Origin: Gracilibacillus salinarum
GTDB taxonomy: Bacteria > Bacillota > Bacilli > Bacillales > Amphibacillaceae
Reading direction: 5' to 3'
DNA length: 64,000 nucleotides
Assembly: GCF_022919575.1 (NCBI RefSeq)
Contig: NZ_CP095071.1
Coordinates: 4,737,264 to 4,801,263, forward strand
Below the pieces are notes generated by a model. That model saw nothing but the letters and a program-made list of their open reading frames with translations. It made no database searches and was not told the DNA's origin. A program made the position numbers and the translations under genes. Positions 38,577 to 46,934 of this stretch are shown one piece after another; position 1 is the stretch's first letter, and each line of letters begins with the position of its first letter.

Positions 38577-38778
38577 GTCAAGAAAGTATAAATTTTGGGC
38601 TATATGATGTTCGCTGACAGAAACGTCCACGTCCGGCTCCAGCGCGCAGAGACTAGGCGACTTCGCGAAATCGCTCTACGATAAGTCATCATCGATTCGC
38701 AAGCTCACCGTGATTCCTTTATCTCAGTTGATTCGCTCCACTCGCTACGTCTCTAAACGGGCGCTTGCGCCTTTGTTC
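38577..38778 (+). repeat. Module A repeat, copy 2 of 3 (202 bp)
   Basis: Same 202-bp unit as at 10269 and 54099, starting gtcaagaaagtataaattt and ending gcgcctttgttc. It follows the GC hairpin of the composite element without a gap. The next ~150 bases before yunE contain only its upstream region. Confidence 0.9.
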
Positions 38779-38930
38779 TCAGTATATAAAGAATAACAGC
38801 TAATTTTACATTTTTAAAAGAACTGACTGCCTTTTTGCAAATTTGCTTGATTGGATAAATAAATCGTTAACCTATATAATAGAGTGAGTACCTTCAACAT
38901 AAAACTTTACATAAGATAGTAGGGATAATA

Positions 38931-39764
38931 GTGGTTATCATAATTTGCCTGGTTATCGGCCTGTTATCGGCAATGATAGGGAGTATCGTCGGATTAGGTG
39001 GCGGTGTAATATTAGTACCAGCGCTACTCATCCTTCATACAACGACACAACTGTTTCAGTGGGCGGATGCAAGTACAATCGTTGGTATATCGCTAATTGT
39101 TATGATTTTTACGGCAATGTCATCTACATATGCCTATGCCAAAAGTCATCGAATTGATTATACGAGTGGAATTTATTTTATCGCGGGTAGTGTTCCTGGT
39201 GGTATCCTTGGATCATGGATGAACCAATTTGTGCAAACAGATTTGTTTTCCGTCTATTTAGGGATATTTATGTTATTGATATTTCTGATTTTTTTATTCA
39301 AAAAATCAGAGCCGTCACCTGTTGCTACTGAAAAGATGCACCATTCACGCAAGGTGATCCGTGAAGTGCAAATAGGTTCCCGAAGTTATTATTACTCCTT
39401 TTCACCATTGTTTGCCTGCGGGATTGCCTTTTTAGTTGGAAACTTATCTGGTTTCTTTGGCATTGGTGGAGGCTCACTAATGGTGCCTGCTATGATTTTA
39501 TTTTTTCATTTTCCACCGCATATAGCGACGGCAACTTCGATGTTTATGATATTGGCCTTAAGTATGGTCAGTTCTGTAACTCACATTGCTTTGGGGCATA
39601 TTGAATGGAACTATGTCTGGGCATTTATCCCTGGCGCATGGCTTGGAGGCGTTCTTGGGGCAAAGTTAAATCAAAAGATGTCGAGTAAAGCAGTCGAATA
39701 CCTGCTGCGAATTATCCTGCTTATTATTGGTATTCGTTTAATTTGGCAAGGTTTGTTCAGTTAG
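38931..39764 (+). CDS. yunE: TSUP/TauE-SafE family membrane transporter (YunE-like)
   Basis: Membrane protein of 277 residues with about eight helices and two repeats of the family motif (SIVGLGGGVILVPAL and GFFGIGGGSLMVPAMIL). The TauE/SafE (TSUP) family exports sulfite, sulfonates or other organic anions; the substrate here is unknown. GTG start after AGTAGGG. Gene order yunE-yunD-yunC matches B. subtilis, running in the reverse direction of numbering. It is probably co-transcribed with yunD, 14 bases downstream. Confidence 0.83.
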   Translation: MVIIICLVIGLLSAMIGSIVGLGGGVILVPALLILHTTTQLFQWADASTIVGISLIVMIFTAMSSTYAYAKSHRIDYTSGIYFIAGSVPGGILGSWMNQFVQTDLFSVYLGIFMLLIFLIFLFKKSEPSPVATEKMHHSRKVIREVQIGSRSYYYSFSPLFACGIAFLVGNLSGFFGIGGGSLMVPAMILFFHFPPHIATATSMFMILALSMVSSVTHIALGHIEWNYVWAFIPGAWLGGVLGAKLNQKMSSKAVEYLLRIILLIIGIRLIWQGLFS

Positions 39765-39778
39765 AGGAGGGTCACGTC

Positions 39779-41176
39779 ATGATGGAACATATTCATTTCT
39801 ATTATTGTAATGATTTACATAGTCACTTCGAACAATGGCCACAGATTGTTCATTATTTTAAACAGAAAAAAATACAGCACCAAAGACATAATCAGGAATC
39901 CTGGTTGATTGATATTGGAGATCATGTCGACAGATCTCACCCTATTGCAGAAGCATACAAAGGGAAGGCAAATGTCGAACTGTTAAATGAGGCTGGCTTT
40001 GATTTTGCAACGCTTGGAAATAATGAAGGCATCACGCTCGAATATAATGACCTGTATCATTTGTATGATCAGGCAGATTTCCAAGTTACCTGTGCCAATT
40101 TGCGGTCGATCGATGGCAAGCAGCCAGCTTGGTTAAAAAAAAGTATTGCATTTACCACAAACGAAAACACTCGCGTCAAAATCCTTGGTTTAACGGCACC
40201 ATTTAACCCGTTCTATAACCCGTTAGGCTGGCAAGTAGAAACTCCGCTTGGTTATTTGTCACGTGAAATAAATAAGTTAAAAGAAGATGCGGATATCTTG
40301 ATTCTTTTATCCCATCTCGGCTACTCAGAAGATCAAATGATTGCCGAGAAATTTCCTCAGATTGATATTATTATCGGTGGACATACACATCACTTATTGA
40401 AAAATGGGGAAGTGGTGAACCAAACCCTACTAACAGCTGCAGGGAAGCATGGCAAATATGTTGGCGAAATTCACATTGACTGGGATCGAACGTCAGGTGA
40501 GATCGTTGATAAACAAGCATTTGCTGTGGAAACGGAACATATGCAGCAAGACCAACATACTCTTCGCTCACTTCAATTAAAAAGTGAACAGGCAGCAGAC
40601 CAGTTGAACCAGCCAGTTACTTATTTACAGCACCAGCTAGAAGTAGATTGGTATAAACGGACACCAGTTATTCAATTATTAACAGATGAATTGAAGAAGT
40701 GGACCAACGCTGAGATCAGTATGTTAAATGCCGGCCTTCTGCTGGAAAGTATCGAACCTGGCTATGTCACGTATGGCGATGTACACCGTATTTGTCCTCA
40801 CCCGATCAATCCCTGTACGGTAGAACTAAGAGGAATTGAAATTTTGGAGGTTGTCCGTGGTGCATACAATCAGCGGTTAGTGGAATTAGAACTGATGGGG
40901 TTTGGCTTTAGAGGTAAGATTCTTGGCGCTTTTGTCTTTAGTGGTATTGAAGTGCAAACGACTTTTGATGAAGATGGTGTGGAGCATGTTCAGAAAGTAT
41001 TACTGCACAATAAGGAATTAGAGCATGAGCGGGTATACACCTTTGCTACAGCGGACATGTTTACCTTTGGCAAGATGTTTCCGGAGATTGCCCGATCGAA
41101 GACAAAACAGTTTTATTTACCAGAATTTCTCAGAGATTTATTGCGGGAGGCTCTGCAAAATAGATTATCGGATTGA
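39779..41176 (+). CDS. yunD: Metallophosphatase/5'-nucleotidase-like protein (YunD)
   Basis: Cytoplasmic calcineurin-like phosphoesterase of the UshA/YunD type, 465 residues with no signal peptide. Metal-binding motifs are CNDLHSHFE, IDIGDHVDRS, TLGNNEG, LLSHLGYSED and IIIGGHTHH; a 5'-nucleotidase C-terminal domain follows from about residue 290. Start chosen after AGAGGAGGG. Substrate unproven; a nucleotide or nucleotide-like phosphate ester is likely. Confidence 0.83.
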   Translation: MMEHIHFYYCNDLHSHFEQWPQIVHYFKQKKIQHQRHNQESWLIDIGDHVDRSHPIAEAYKGKANVELLNEAGFDFATLGNNEGITLEYNDLYHLYDQADFQVTCANLRSIDGKQPAWLKKSIAFTTNENTRVKILGLTAPFNPFYNPLGWQVETPLGYLSREINKLKEDADILILLSHLGYSEDQMIAEKFPQIDIIIGGHTHHLLKNGEVVNQTLLTAAGKHGKYVGEIHIDWDRTSGEIVDKQAFAVETEHMQQDQHTLRSLQLKSEQAADQLNQPVTYLQHQLEVDWYKRTPVIQLLTDELKKWTNAEISMLNAGLLLESIEPGYVTYGDVHRICPHPINPCTVELRGIEILEVVRGAYNQRLVELELMGFGFRGKILGAFVFSGIEVQTTFDEDGVEHVQKVLLHNKELEHERVYTFATADMFTFGKMFPEIARSKTKQFYLPEFLRDLLREALQNRLSD

Positions 41177-41229
41177 ATACACACATACACCCAATCTTCA
41201 TATTTTATATGGAGAGGGGTGTTTTTATT

Positions 41230-41532
41230 ATGATGGAAATGAAACCAATTGAAATTAGGGGCCATGCATTTACTGCTGTAACGGTTCGCTTACCATATAC
41301 CAATTTATTAGTAATTACGAACGAAAAAGGCTATGTGATGTGTGGTGCATTGGATGTAGATTTATTAAATGACCGGCTGACAGATCGGCCTATTATTGCT
41401 GGCCGTGCAGTTGGAGTAAAAACAATAGAAGATTTACAGAAAGCAACGTTAGACAAAGTGACAAATCATTCCAAGCAATTCGGATGGTACGAAGGGATGC
41501 CAATAGAGGAAGCCTTATTGAAGATTGTGTGA
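41230..41532 (+). CDS. yunC: DUF1805 protein (YunC)
   Basis: A 100-residue protein of the YunC/DUF1805 family with the conserved YVMCGALDVDLLN and IIAGRAVGVKTIEDL segments. Structures of relatives exist but no function is known. The start follows GGAGAGGGG. Upstream in-frame codons are a random extension. Its place after yunD is conserved among Bacillaceae. Confidence 0.85.
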   Translation: MMEMKPIEIRGHAFTAVTVRLPYTNLLVITNEKGYVMCGALDVDLLNDRLTDRPIIAGRAVGVKTIEDLQKATLDKVTNHSKQFGWYEGMPIEEALLKIV

Positions 41533-41642
41533 AATTTGTCTAGGAAAAATGTGAAAATTACACAATTTAATGACAATAATACTAGATTAAACAGACATAA
41601 TCTGATAAAATTTTACCAAAATGATAAAATAGGTGTATGTCG

Positions 41643-42740
41643 ATGAAATTAATTCCAACTAAAAATATCCGTCCCGGTTTTGAATTAGCGAAGCCTATTT
41701 ATGATGAGCGTGGAAGGATTCTTGTTCAAAAAGAAGTAAGGTTAACCCAATCTATGGTCCATCGATTGCAGAATTTAGGCGTAACGTATGTTTTCATTCG
41801 TGAGAAGGATACGGAGGATATTTATGTTCATCCACCAATTCCAGACCAGCAAAGAATGGAAGCGATTCAGCAAATCAAAGAGACTTTCAAATCTGTTGAG
41901 GTGCAGGGTATCTCTAATCAGCGTAACTATTTATTAGAAAAAGCTGCAAATAAATTAAATTATCTGGTTACGGAAATCGCAGCGGAATTGGGAAAAAACG
42001 AAGATGTGATTCATTATTTATCTGATCTGTTGATTATTGATGATTATGTTTTTTCTCATTCCTTAAATGTTAGTTTGTATACTCTGGCACTGGCACAAGA
42101 GAAGAATATGAAAAGAACGGAATTAGAACAGCTTGGATTAGGGGCAATCTTGCATGATATAGGAAAAATAATTCTGCCCGATGAAATATTAAACAAACCT
42201 GGAAAATTGTCAGATGCGGAATTTCAAATAGTACAATCCCATACCGATTATGGCTTTGAGATGTTAAGGAAGGTGCCTGGAATTCCATTACTTGTTGCCC
42301 ATTGTGCTTTTCAACATCATGAACGATTGGACGGATCCGGTTATCCAAGGGGGATTACAGAAGCTGTGATTCATCCCTTTGCCAGAATGATTGGTGTTGC
42401 AGATGTGTTTGATGCGGTAACAAGTAATCGAGTGTATCGTGAAGCGATGTTGCCCCATGAGGGACTGGAAATACTTTATAGTGGTGCTGGTACACTTTTT
42501 GATAAATCATTAGTTGAAACATTTAAGAAAACCATTGCACTCTATCCAAATGGTATGACAGTTCAATTGAGTGATGGCAGCGAAGGGGTCGTTGCACGCC
42601 AAAATTATCAACTGTTAGAAAGACCTGTCGTACGAATATTGAAAGAGAACGGTGTTAAGGTCAGTCCTTATGATCTGAATCTGGCCAAGGTGCTTAACGT
42701 TATGATTATTCACACAAACAAACTCAGTCCTGTTAAATAA
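41643..42740 (+). CDS. HD-GYP domain phosphodiesterase
   Basis: Probable cyclic-di-GMP phosphodiesterase, 365 residues. After a DUF3391-like N-terminal region (MKLIPTKNIRPGFELAKPIYDERG), the HD-GYP domain shows HSLNVSLYT, the metal-binding ILHDIGK, HTDYGFEML, HHERLDGSGYP (the GYP-site region) and DVFDAVTS. B. subtilis degrades c-di-GMP mainly with the EAL enzyme PdeH, so this is an addition to the yunC-yunB interval. The ATG at 41643 has better spacing from AGGTG than the ATG six bases earlier. Confidence 0.85.
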   Translation: MKLIPTKNIRPGFELAKPIYDERGRILVQKEVRLTQSMVHRLQNLGVTYVFIREKDTEDIYVHPPIPDQQRMEAIQQIKETFKSVEVQGISNQRNYLLEKAANKLNYLVTEIAAELGKNEDVIHYLSDLLIIDDYVFSHSLNVSLYTLALAQEKNMKRTELEQLGLGAILHDIGKIILPDEILNKPGKLSDAEFQIVQSHTDYGFEMLRKVPGIPLLVAHCAFQHHERLDGSGYPRGITEAVIHPFARMIGVADVFDAVTSNRVYREAMLPHEGLEILYSGAGTLFDKSLVETFKKTIALYPNGMTVQLSDGSEGVVARQNYQLLERPVVRILKENGVKVSPYDLNLAKVLNVMIIHTNKLSPVK

Positions 42741-42793
42741 TAGCTGGTTAGAACGCAGCTTGGTCCTGACTAAATTCGAGATATGCAGCTATT

Positions 42794-42870
42794 TATATAA
42801 CGGATTATGCAAATGGGGTCTTTATAACAATTTCATAGTTACCACTAAGCTAGACATAATCCGTATTATA
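42794..42870. repeat. Minimal repeat-family element (77 bp, inverted termini only)
   Basis: TATATAACGGATTATG (42794-42809) and CATAATCCGTATTATA (42855-42870) are near-perfect inverted repeats related to the composite element termini. Inside are about 45 bases, including ccactaagctagacataatc, as seen at the 62.1-kb copy. It looks like an internal-deletion derivative, as for a MITE. Confidence 0.7.
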
Positions 42871-42969
42871 AGCAGCCAATCTTCTGTTTTACATTTTTGC
42901 ACTTGTTAATGTGAGTGGCTAGGTGCAATCTTATAAATAAAAATTTTATAGATTTATCTCTAAATAAAT

Positions 42970-43000
42970 CCCCCAATCATATGAATGAATTGGGGGGTTT
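42970..43000 (+). promoter_or_regulatory. Hairpin covering the yunB ribosome-binding site
   Basis: CCCCCAAT (42970-42977) pairs with ATTGGGGG (42989-42996), followed by GTTTTTAT and the yunB ATG at 43005. The only Shine-Dalgarno-like sequence of yunB, the G-run, is in the right arm. It could be a terminator for the HD-GYP gene, a translation-blocking structure, or both. Confidence 0.6.
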
Positions 43001-43004
43001 TTAT

Positions 43005-43796
43005 ATGCCAAAGAAAAGATGGGTTAAAAAAAGAAAAGCAGCAACACCTCCAAGCCAGGTTGTGTTTATTTCCTTTTTCTTTTTTATACTGGCAATGATT
43101 GCAAGTCTATATGTGGTGAATGCAGGAATTAAACCGGTTTTGCTCGATTATGCGGAAACTAGGGTAACAGCAATTGCTAATCAGGCGATGGGAATTGCTG
43201 TTAGTAAAAAAATATCAGAAGATTTAGATGCGGAAGAATTAATTCAAACGCAAGTCGATGAACAAGGCAGAGTCGAAAGTTATACGTTTAATGCAGTAGT
43301 AGAAAATAGGGTGCAGCGAAACATTCAATATCGAGTCGAAAATTTTCTGAAGCTGTTAGAAGAAGGGGAAAGGCCAGAAACGGGTGTACCATTAGAATTG
43401 GAAAAGGATCTTGATCCTACAGAACAAGAGTTGTTAGATGAAATAAGAGAAAAGGGTTTACTGGTAGAAGTTCCTTTAGGTCAAGCTTTAGGTATTCCAA
43501 TATTAGCTAATTTAGGCCCGAAAATCCCCATTAACTTAGAAGTTATCGGTACAGTTGGTACAGAAATAACGAGTGAATTAGCCCAAACAGGAATTAATGG
43601 TGCGTGGATTGATATTAATGTGCACATTACAGTTGAAATGAGGGTAGTGATTCCATTTGCTTCTGCACCTACTAAACTCGAACAAGACATACCAGTTTCA
43701 AAGGTTTTTCATCCTGGTGATGTACCAGATTACTATCATGATGGAGAAGGTTCTTCTAATCTCTCTGTACCGATTGAGCCGGATTTAATCGAGTAG
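43005..43796 (+). CDS. yunB: Sporulation protein YunB
   Basis: A 263-residue protein with a very basic N-terminus (PKKRWVKKRKA), one transmembrane helix (about residues 20-40), and a long extracytoplasmic domain (VPLGQALGIPILANLGPKIPINLEVIGTV). YunB is expressed in the mother cell and needed for normal spore formation in B. subtilis; no biochemical activity is known. An alternative in-frame ATG at 42981 has no ribosome-binding site. The gene sits next to lytH in B. subtilis; here a transporter pair separates them. Confidence 0.85.
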   Translation: MPKKRWVKKRKAATPPSQVVFISFFFFILAMIASLYVVNAGIKPVLLDYAETRVTAIANQAMGIAVSKKISEDLDAEELIQTQVDEQGRVESYTFNAVVENRVQRNIQYRVENFLKLLEEGERPETGVPLELEKDLDPTEQELLDEIREKGLLVEVPLGQALGIPILANLGPKIPINLEVIGTVGTEITSELAQTGINGAWIDINVHITVEMRVVIPFASAPTKLEQDIPVSKVFHPGDVPDYYHDGEGSSNLSVPIEPDLIE

Positions 43797-43818
43797 GAAT
43801 AAATACCTTATTTTACCT

Positions 43819-43848
43819 TTGACAGAATATTTGAAAGTTCGTTATAAT
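43819..43848 (+). promoter_or_regulatory. Predicted promoter of the NSS transporter genes
   Basis: TTGACA (43819-43824) and TATAAT (43843-43848) with an 18-base spacer, about 70 bases before the transporter start. Confidence 0.7.
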
Positions 43849-43920
43849 TTCAAAGATTAGCAATATATAATTTTCAGAATTATTTTAATCATTTGTCAAA
43901 AGAAGAAAGGGGTTTATGTG

Positions 43921-45402
43921 ATGGAAAATAGATCACAATGGGGAACACGGATGGGGTTCCTGCTTGCAGCAATTGGCTCTGCTGTAGGATTAGGAAACAT
44001 TTGGCGATTCCCGGCAACAGCATTTGAAAACGGCGGAGGTGCATTCTTTGTACCATATTTATTTGCCTTATTAACAGCAGGAATTCCATTGCTGATTATG
44101 GAGTATACAATTGGTCACAAATATCGCAGTTCTTCACCACGAAGTTTTGCTAAAATAAGTAAAGGGATGGAATGGATAGGATGGTGGCAAGTATTTATTT
44201 CATTTGTTATTTCCACTTATTATCCGATTATTATCGCCTGGTCCTTAATGTATGCATATTTCTCATTTGGAACAAAATGGGGAGACGATCCAACCGGCTT
44301 CTTCGTTGGCGACTATCTAAACCTTGCTGATGCAGGAACATTCGGATCTTTTGTTCCTTCCGTATTATTACCATTGATTGCCGTTTGGATTCTCGTTTTC
44401 TTCTTTTTAGGACGAGGAGTGAAGAAAGGAATTGAATTTGCAAATAGAATTTTTATTCCGACATTATTTATTGTTTTCTTTATTATTGTTATCCGTGCCA
44501 TTACTTTACCAGGAGCTGTCGAAGGTTTAAATGCTTTCTTTGAGCCAGATTGGAGCAGCATCTTGAATGGGTCTGTCTGGGTAGCAGCATATGGTCAAAT
44601 CTTTTTCAGCTTGTCGATTGCATTTGCCATTATGATAACTTATTCATCTTATTTACCAAAAAAATCGGATATTACGAATAATGCATTTATTACCGGTTTT
44701 GCCAATTCTTCTTTTGAGTTGTTAGCTGGTATTGGGGTGTTTGCAGCTTTAGGTTTTATGGCACAACAATCTGGCGTCAGCGTTTCAGAAGTAGTACAGG
44801 GTGGGGTTGGACTAGCATTTATGGTTTTTCCTGAGATTATCAGTCAAATGCCAGGGTCTGCCTTCTTCGGATTTTTGTTCTTTGCTTCTTTATTCTTAGC
44901 AGGACTATCTTCCATGATATCCATTTCGGAAACGTATATTGCAGGTATTCAAGAGAAATTCTCTATTTCCCGTAGATCTGCCGTTCTGATAGGTGGAGGA
45001 CTAGCGTTTATTGTATCGTTATTTTATGCCAACCAAGGTGGCTTAAACCTGTTAGATACAGTCGATCACTTTATCAATAATTATGGCGTTGCTTTAGCTG
45101 GTTTATTTGAAGTAGTAGCCATTGCATGGTTTGCCCGTGAGCTAAAGAATTTACAATCTCATGCGGATTCGGTATCCGATATCAAACTAGGGGTATGGTG
45201 GAGACTTAGTTTAAGTATTATAACACCAGTAATTCTTGGCTGTATGATGCTTTTGAATTTAAAAAATGAACTATCAGAAGCTTATGAAGGTTATCCGATT
45301 GATTACCTATTCACGTACGGCTGGGTCGTGGCGATTGGTGCTATGTTCTTCGGTGCATTACTGACGATCAAAAAATGGCCTGAGAAAGATCATGAGGCTT
45401 AA
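43921..45402 (+). CDS. Neurotransmitter:sodium symporter family amino-acid transporter
   Basis: Na+-coupled transporter of 493 residues with about 11-12 helices. The N-terminus has the NSS signature WGTRMGFLLAAIGSAVGLGNIWRFP, where the unwound helix 1 binds Na+ and substrate. A 33-residue subunit follows immediately, the arrangement of methionine/alanine importers (MetP-MetS of Corynebacterium), so Met, Ala or another neutral amino acid is likely. It has its own promoter. It interrupts the yunB-lytH order of B. subtilis, suggesting insertion in this lineage. Confidence 0.87.
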   Translation: MENRSQWGTRMGFLLAAIGSAVGLGNIWRFPATAFENGGGAFFVPYLFALLTAGIPLLIMEYTIGHKYRSSSPRSFAKISKGMEWIGWWQVFISFVISTYYPIIIAWSLMYAYFSFGTKWGDDPTGFFVGDYLNLADAGTFGSFVPSVLLPLIAVWILVFFFLGRGVKKGIEFANRIFIPTLFIVFFIIVIRAITLPGAVEGLNAFFEPDWSSILNGSVWVAAYGQIFFSLSIAFAIMITYSSYLPKKSDITNNAFITGFANSSFELLAGIGVFAALGFMAQQSGVSVSEVVQGGVGLAFMVFPEIISQMPGSAFFGFLFFASLFLAGLSSMISISETYIAGIQEKFSISRRSAVLIGGGLAFIVSLFYANQGGLNLLDTVDHFINNYGVALAGLFEVVAIAWFARELKNLQSHADSVSDIKLGVWWRLSLSIITPVILGCMMLLNLKNELSEAYEGYPIDYLFTYGWVVAIGAMFFGALLTIKKWPEKDHEA

Positions 45403-45429
45403 ATGAAAGAATCAAAGGAGGTTTACTTC

Positions 45430-45531
45430 ATGACAGGAAGTGCAATTGTAATGGCGATTATCGGAGGCGTTATTATTTGGGGCGGTTTAATTGTAAGTAT
45501 ATTAAACGCGAAAAATGCTTCCAATAATTAA
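45430..45531 (+). CDS. MetS-like small subunit of the NSS transporter
   Basis: A 33-residue single-helix protein (MTGSAIVMAIIGGVIIWGG, then LIVSILNAKNASNN), preceded by a perfect AAAGGAGG. Size, the GG-rich helix and position after an NSS transporter match the MetS family (methionine/alanine import small subunit). It likely assembles with the large subunit in the membrane. Confidence 0.82.
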   Translation: MTGSAIVMAIIGGVIIWGGLIVSILNAKNASNN

Positions 45532-45535
45532 TGAT

Positions 45536-45575
45536 AAAAGATCCGTAAAGAGGATGCCCTCTTTACGGATCTTTT
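45536..45575. terminator. Bidirectional terminator between NSS genes and lytH
   Basis: AAAAGATCCGTAAAGAGG / CCTCTTTACGGATCTTTT, an 18-bp perfect stem with a four-base loop. The right arm also encodes the C-terminus of LytH on the other strand. Confidence 0.92.
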
Positions 45576-46516
45576 CTTTCCCATCTTTTCAAATTTGGGA
45601 AAGGATCAAAGGACCATTCTGTTTTGCCATTGTCTTTATACAAACCGTAATGTAAGTGAGGCGGGAATTTGCCTGAAGTACCTGGAGGCCCGTAGCCTGA
45701 TGCCCCAACGGAGCCGATTGTTTGTCCGGCTTCGACGATATCACCAATCTCTAATCCGTCAGCAAATCCGTTTAAGTGTGCATAATAATGGTATCGATTG
45801 TAAATATCTCGAATACCGATGCGCCATCCGCCGTACTTATTCCAGCCTTTAAGTTCAATGATCCCATAGGTAGTTGCTCTTACTGGTGTTCCATAATTGG
45901 CAAAGATATCGGTTCCTTCATGAATACGACGACCACCGAATCCACGAGCATCTCCCCAAGTATTCCGGTAGCTGTAATTATAGCCTTTTGGGATGGGGAA
46001 CGCTGTTTCGTCGAGGTCAATCTTCTGATATGTTTCGAATAATCGGGCATAGTTCATAATAGATAAAACAGTTAGTTCGCGTTTGTAATAATTCCAAAGT
46101 CCAGTGCGTATATCTTGAGGAGTGTTTCCATATTGTTGTAAGTAGTTGGCGATTGTATATAGTACATCATACTGATTATTTCGATCTGCAATTCCATCTC
46201 CGTCGCCATCTTTCCCGATTCCGCCAAATAATAAAAGGGTTTCCTCATCTGCAGGTTCTTCAACAGGAGCTGCACCATACCATTTTTCTTTTGGGATATT
46301 CATATGGATCAGCGCATCTTCTGCAGGATCTTCCGCGATATTTGCTTCATATCGGTTCATGGCTGCTAAATAATGCCAAGGGATAAGTGTAATTGCTTCG
46401 ATTTGCTTATATAATGTGATTTTTTGCTGTTCGATATCCACATTTTCTTCTGCATGTGCTATAGTAGAGAGAAGAAAAAAACTAAGGAATATACAAACTG
46501 TATAGCGCTGAATCAA
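45563..46516 (-). CDS. lytH: LytH, M23 peptidase (L-Ala-D-Glu endopeptidase of spore cortex)
   Basis: Sporulation-specific peptidoglycan hydrolase. In B. subtilis LytH (YunA) trims cortex stem peptides to single L-alanine residues. A signal peptide (about residues 1-22) precedes a conserved N-terminal part (TLIPWHYLAAMNRYEANI), then an M23 domain with zinc ligands in RRIHEGTDIFANYG and PHLHYGLY. At 317 residues it is close to the B. subtilis size. Starts with TTG after AAGGAGG. Convergent with the NSS genes and divergent from yutD. Confidence 0.85.
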   Translation of the reverse strand: MIQRYTVCIFLSFFLLSTIAHAEENVDIEQQKITLYKQIEAITLIPWHYLAAMNRYEANIAEDPAEDALIHMNIPKEKWYGAAPVEEPADEETLLLFGGIGKDGDGDGIADRNNQYDVLYTIANYLQQYGNTPQDIRTGLWNYYKRELTVLSIMNYARLFETYQKIDLDETAFPIPKGYNYSYRNTWGDARGFGGRRIHEGTDIFANYGTPVRATTYGIIELKGWNKYGGWRIGIRDIYNRYHYYAHLNGFADGLEIGDIVEAGQTIGSVGASGYGPPGTSGKFPPHLHYGLYKDNGKTEWSFDPFPNLKRWERKDP

Positions 46517-46635
46517 TAAAAATAACCTCCTTCTGTTATTGCAATCATATCGTTAGTTTGGTTATAAAAATTGATTTCATGCTAGCAACATTTGTTAATT
46601 TGACTAACTTGATGAAAAAAAAGGTGTGAAATAGA

Positions 46636-46911
46636 TTGGTTGAGGTACAAGGTCACCGCTATCAAATTATTAAAGATTATCGAAATGGCTTTGAAGAGAA
46701 AGCCTTTAAGGACAGATATACCGATATTTTAACTAAATACGACTTTATTGTTGGAGACTGGGGTTATGAGCAGTTACGTCTGAAAGGTTTTTATGATGAC
46801 CAGAACCCGAAGGCCACTTTTGATACAAAAATCAGTACATGTGAAGATTATTTATATGAATACTGTAATTTTGGCTGCCGTTTCTTTATCGTGAAGCAAA
46901 TGGAAAACTAA
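46636..46911 (+). CDS. yutD: YutD family protein (DUF1027)
   Basis: A 91-residue protein of the YutD family, with the conserved KYDFIVGDWGYEQLRLKGFYDD and TCEDYLYEYCNFGCRFF segments. Function unknown. Starts with TTG after AAGGTG. Next to lytH as in B. subtilis. Its final Glu-Asn-stop codons are part of a palindrome shared with the convergent gene. Confidence 0.85.
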   Translation: MVEVQGHRYQIIKDYRNGFEEKAFKDRYTDILTKYDFIVGDWGYEQLRLKGFYDDQNPKATFDTKISTCEDYLYEYCNFGCRFFIVKQMEN

Positions 46912-46934
46912 CACCGTTATTGTGTTAGTTTTCC
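46902..46934. terminator. Palindromic terminator inside both convergent 3' ends
   Basis: GGAAAACTAACAC (46902-46914) and GTGTTAGTTTTCC (46922-46934) form a perfect 13-bp stem with a seven-base loop. It contains both stop codons of yutD and its convergent neighbour; both proteins end in Glu-Asn because of it. Confidence 0.8.

Noticed and set aside
38429..38617. 62-codon frame over module C end, GC hairpin and module A
   Set aside because: Composed wholly of repeat DNA; crosses a terminator-like hairpin.
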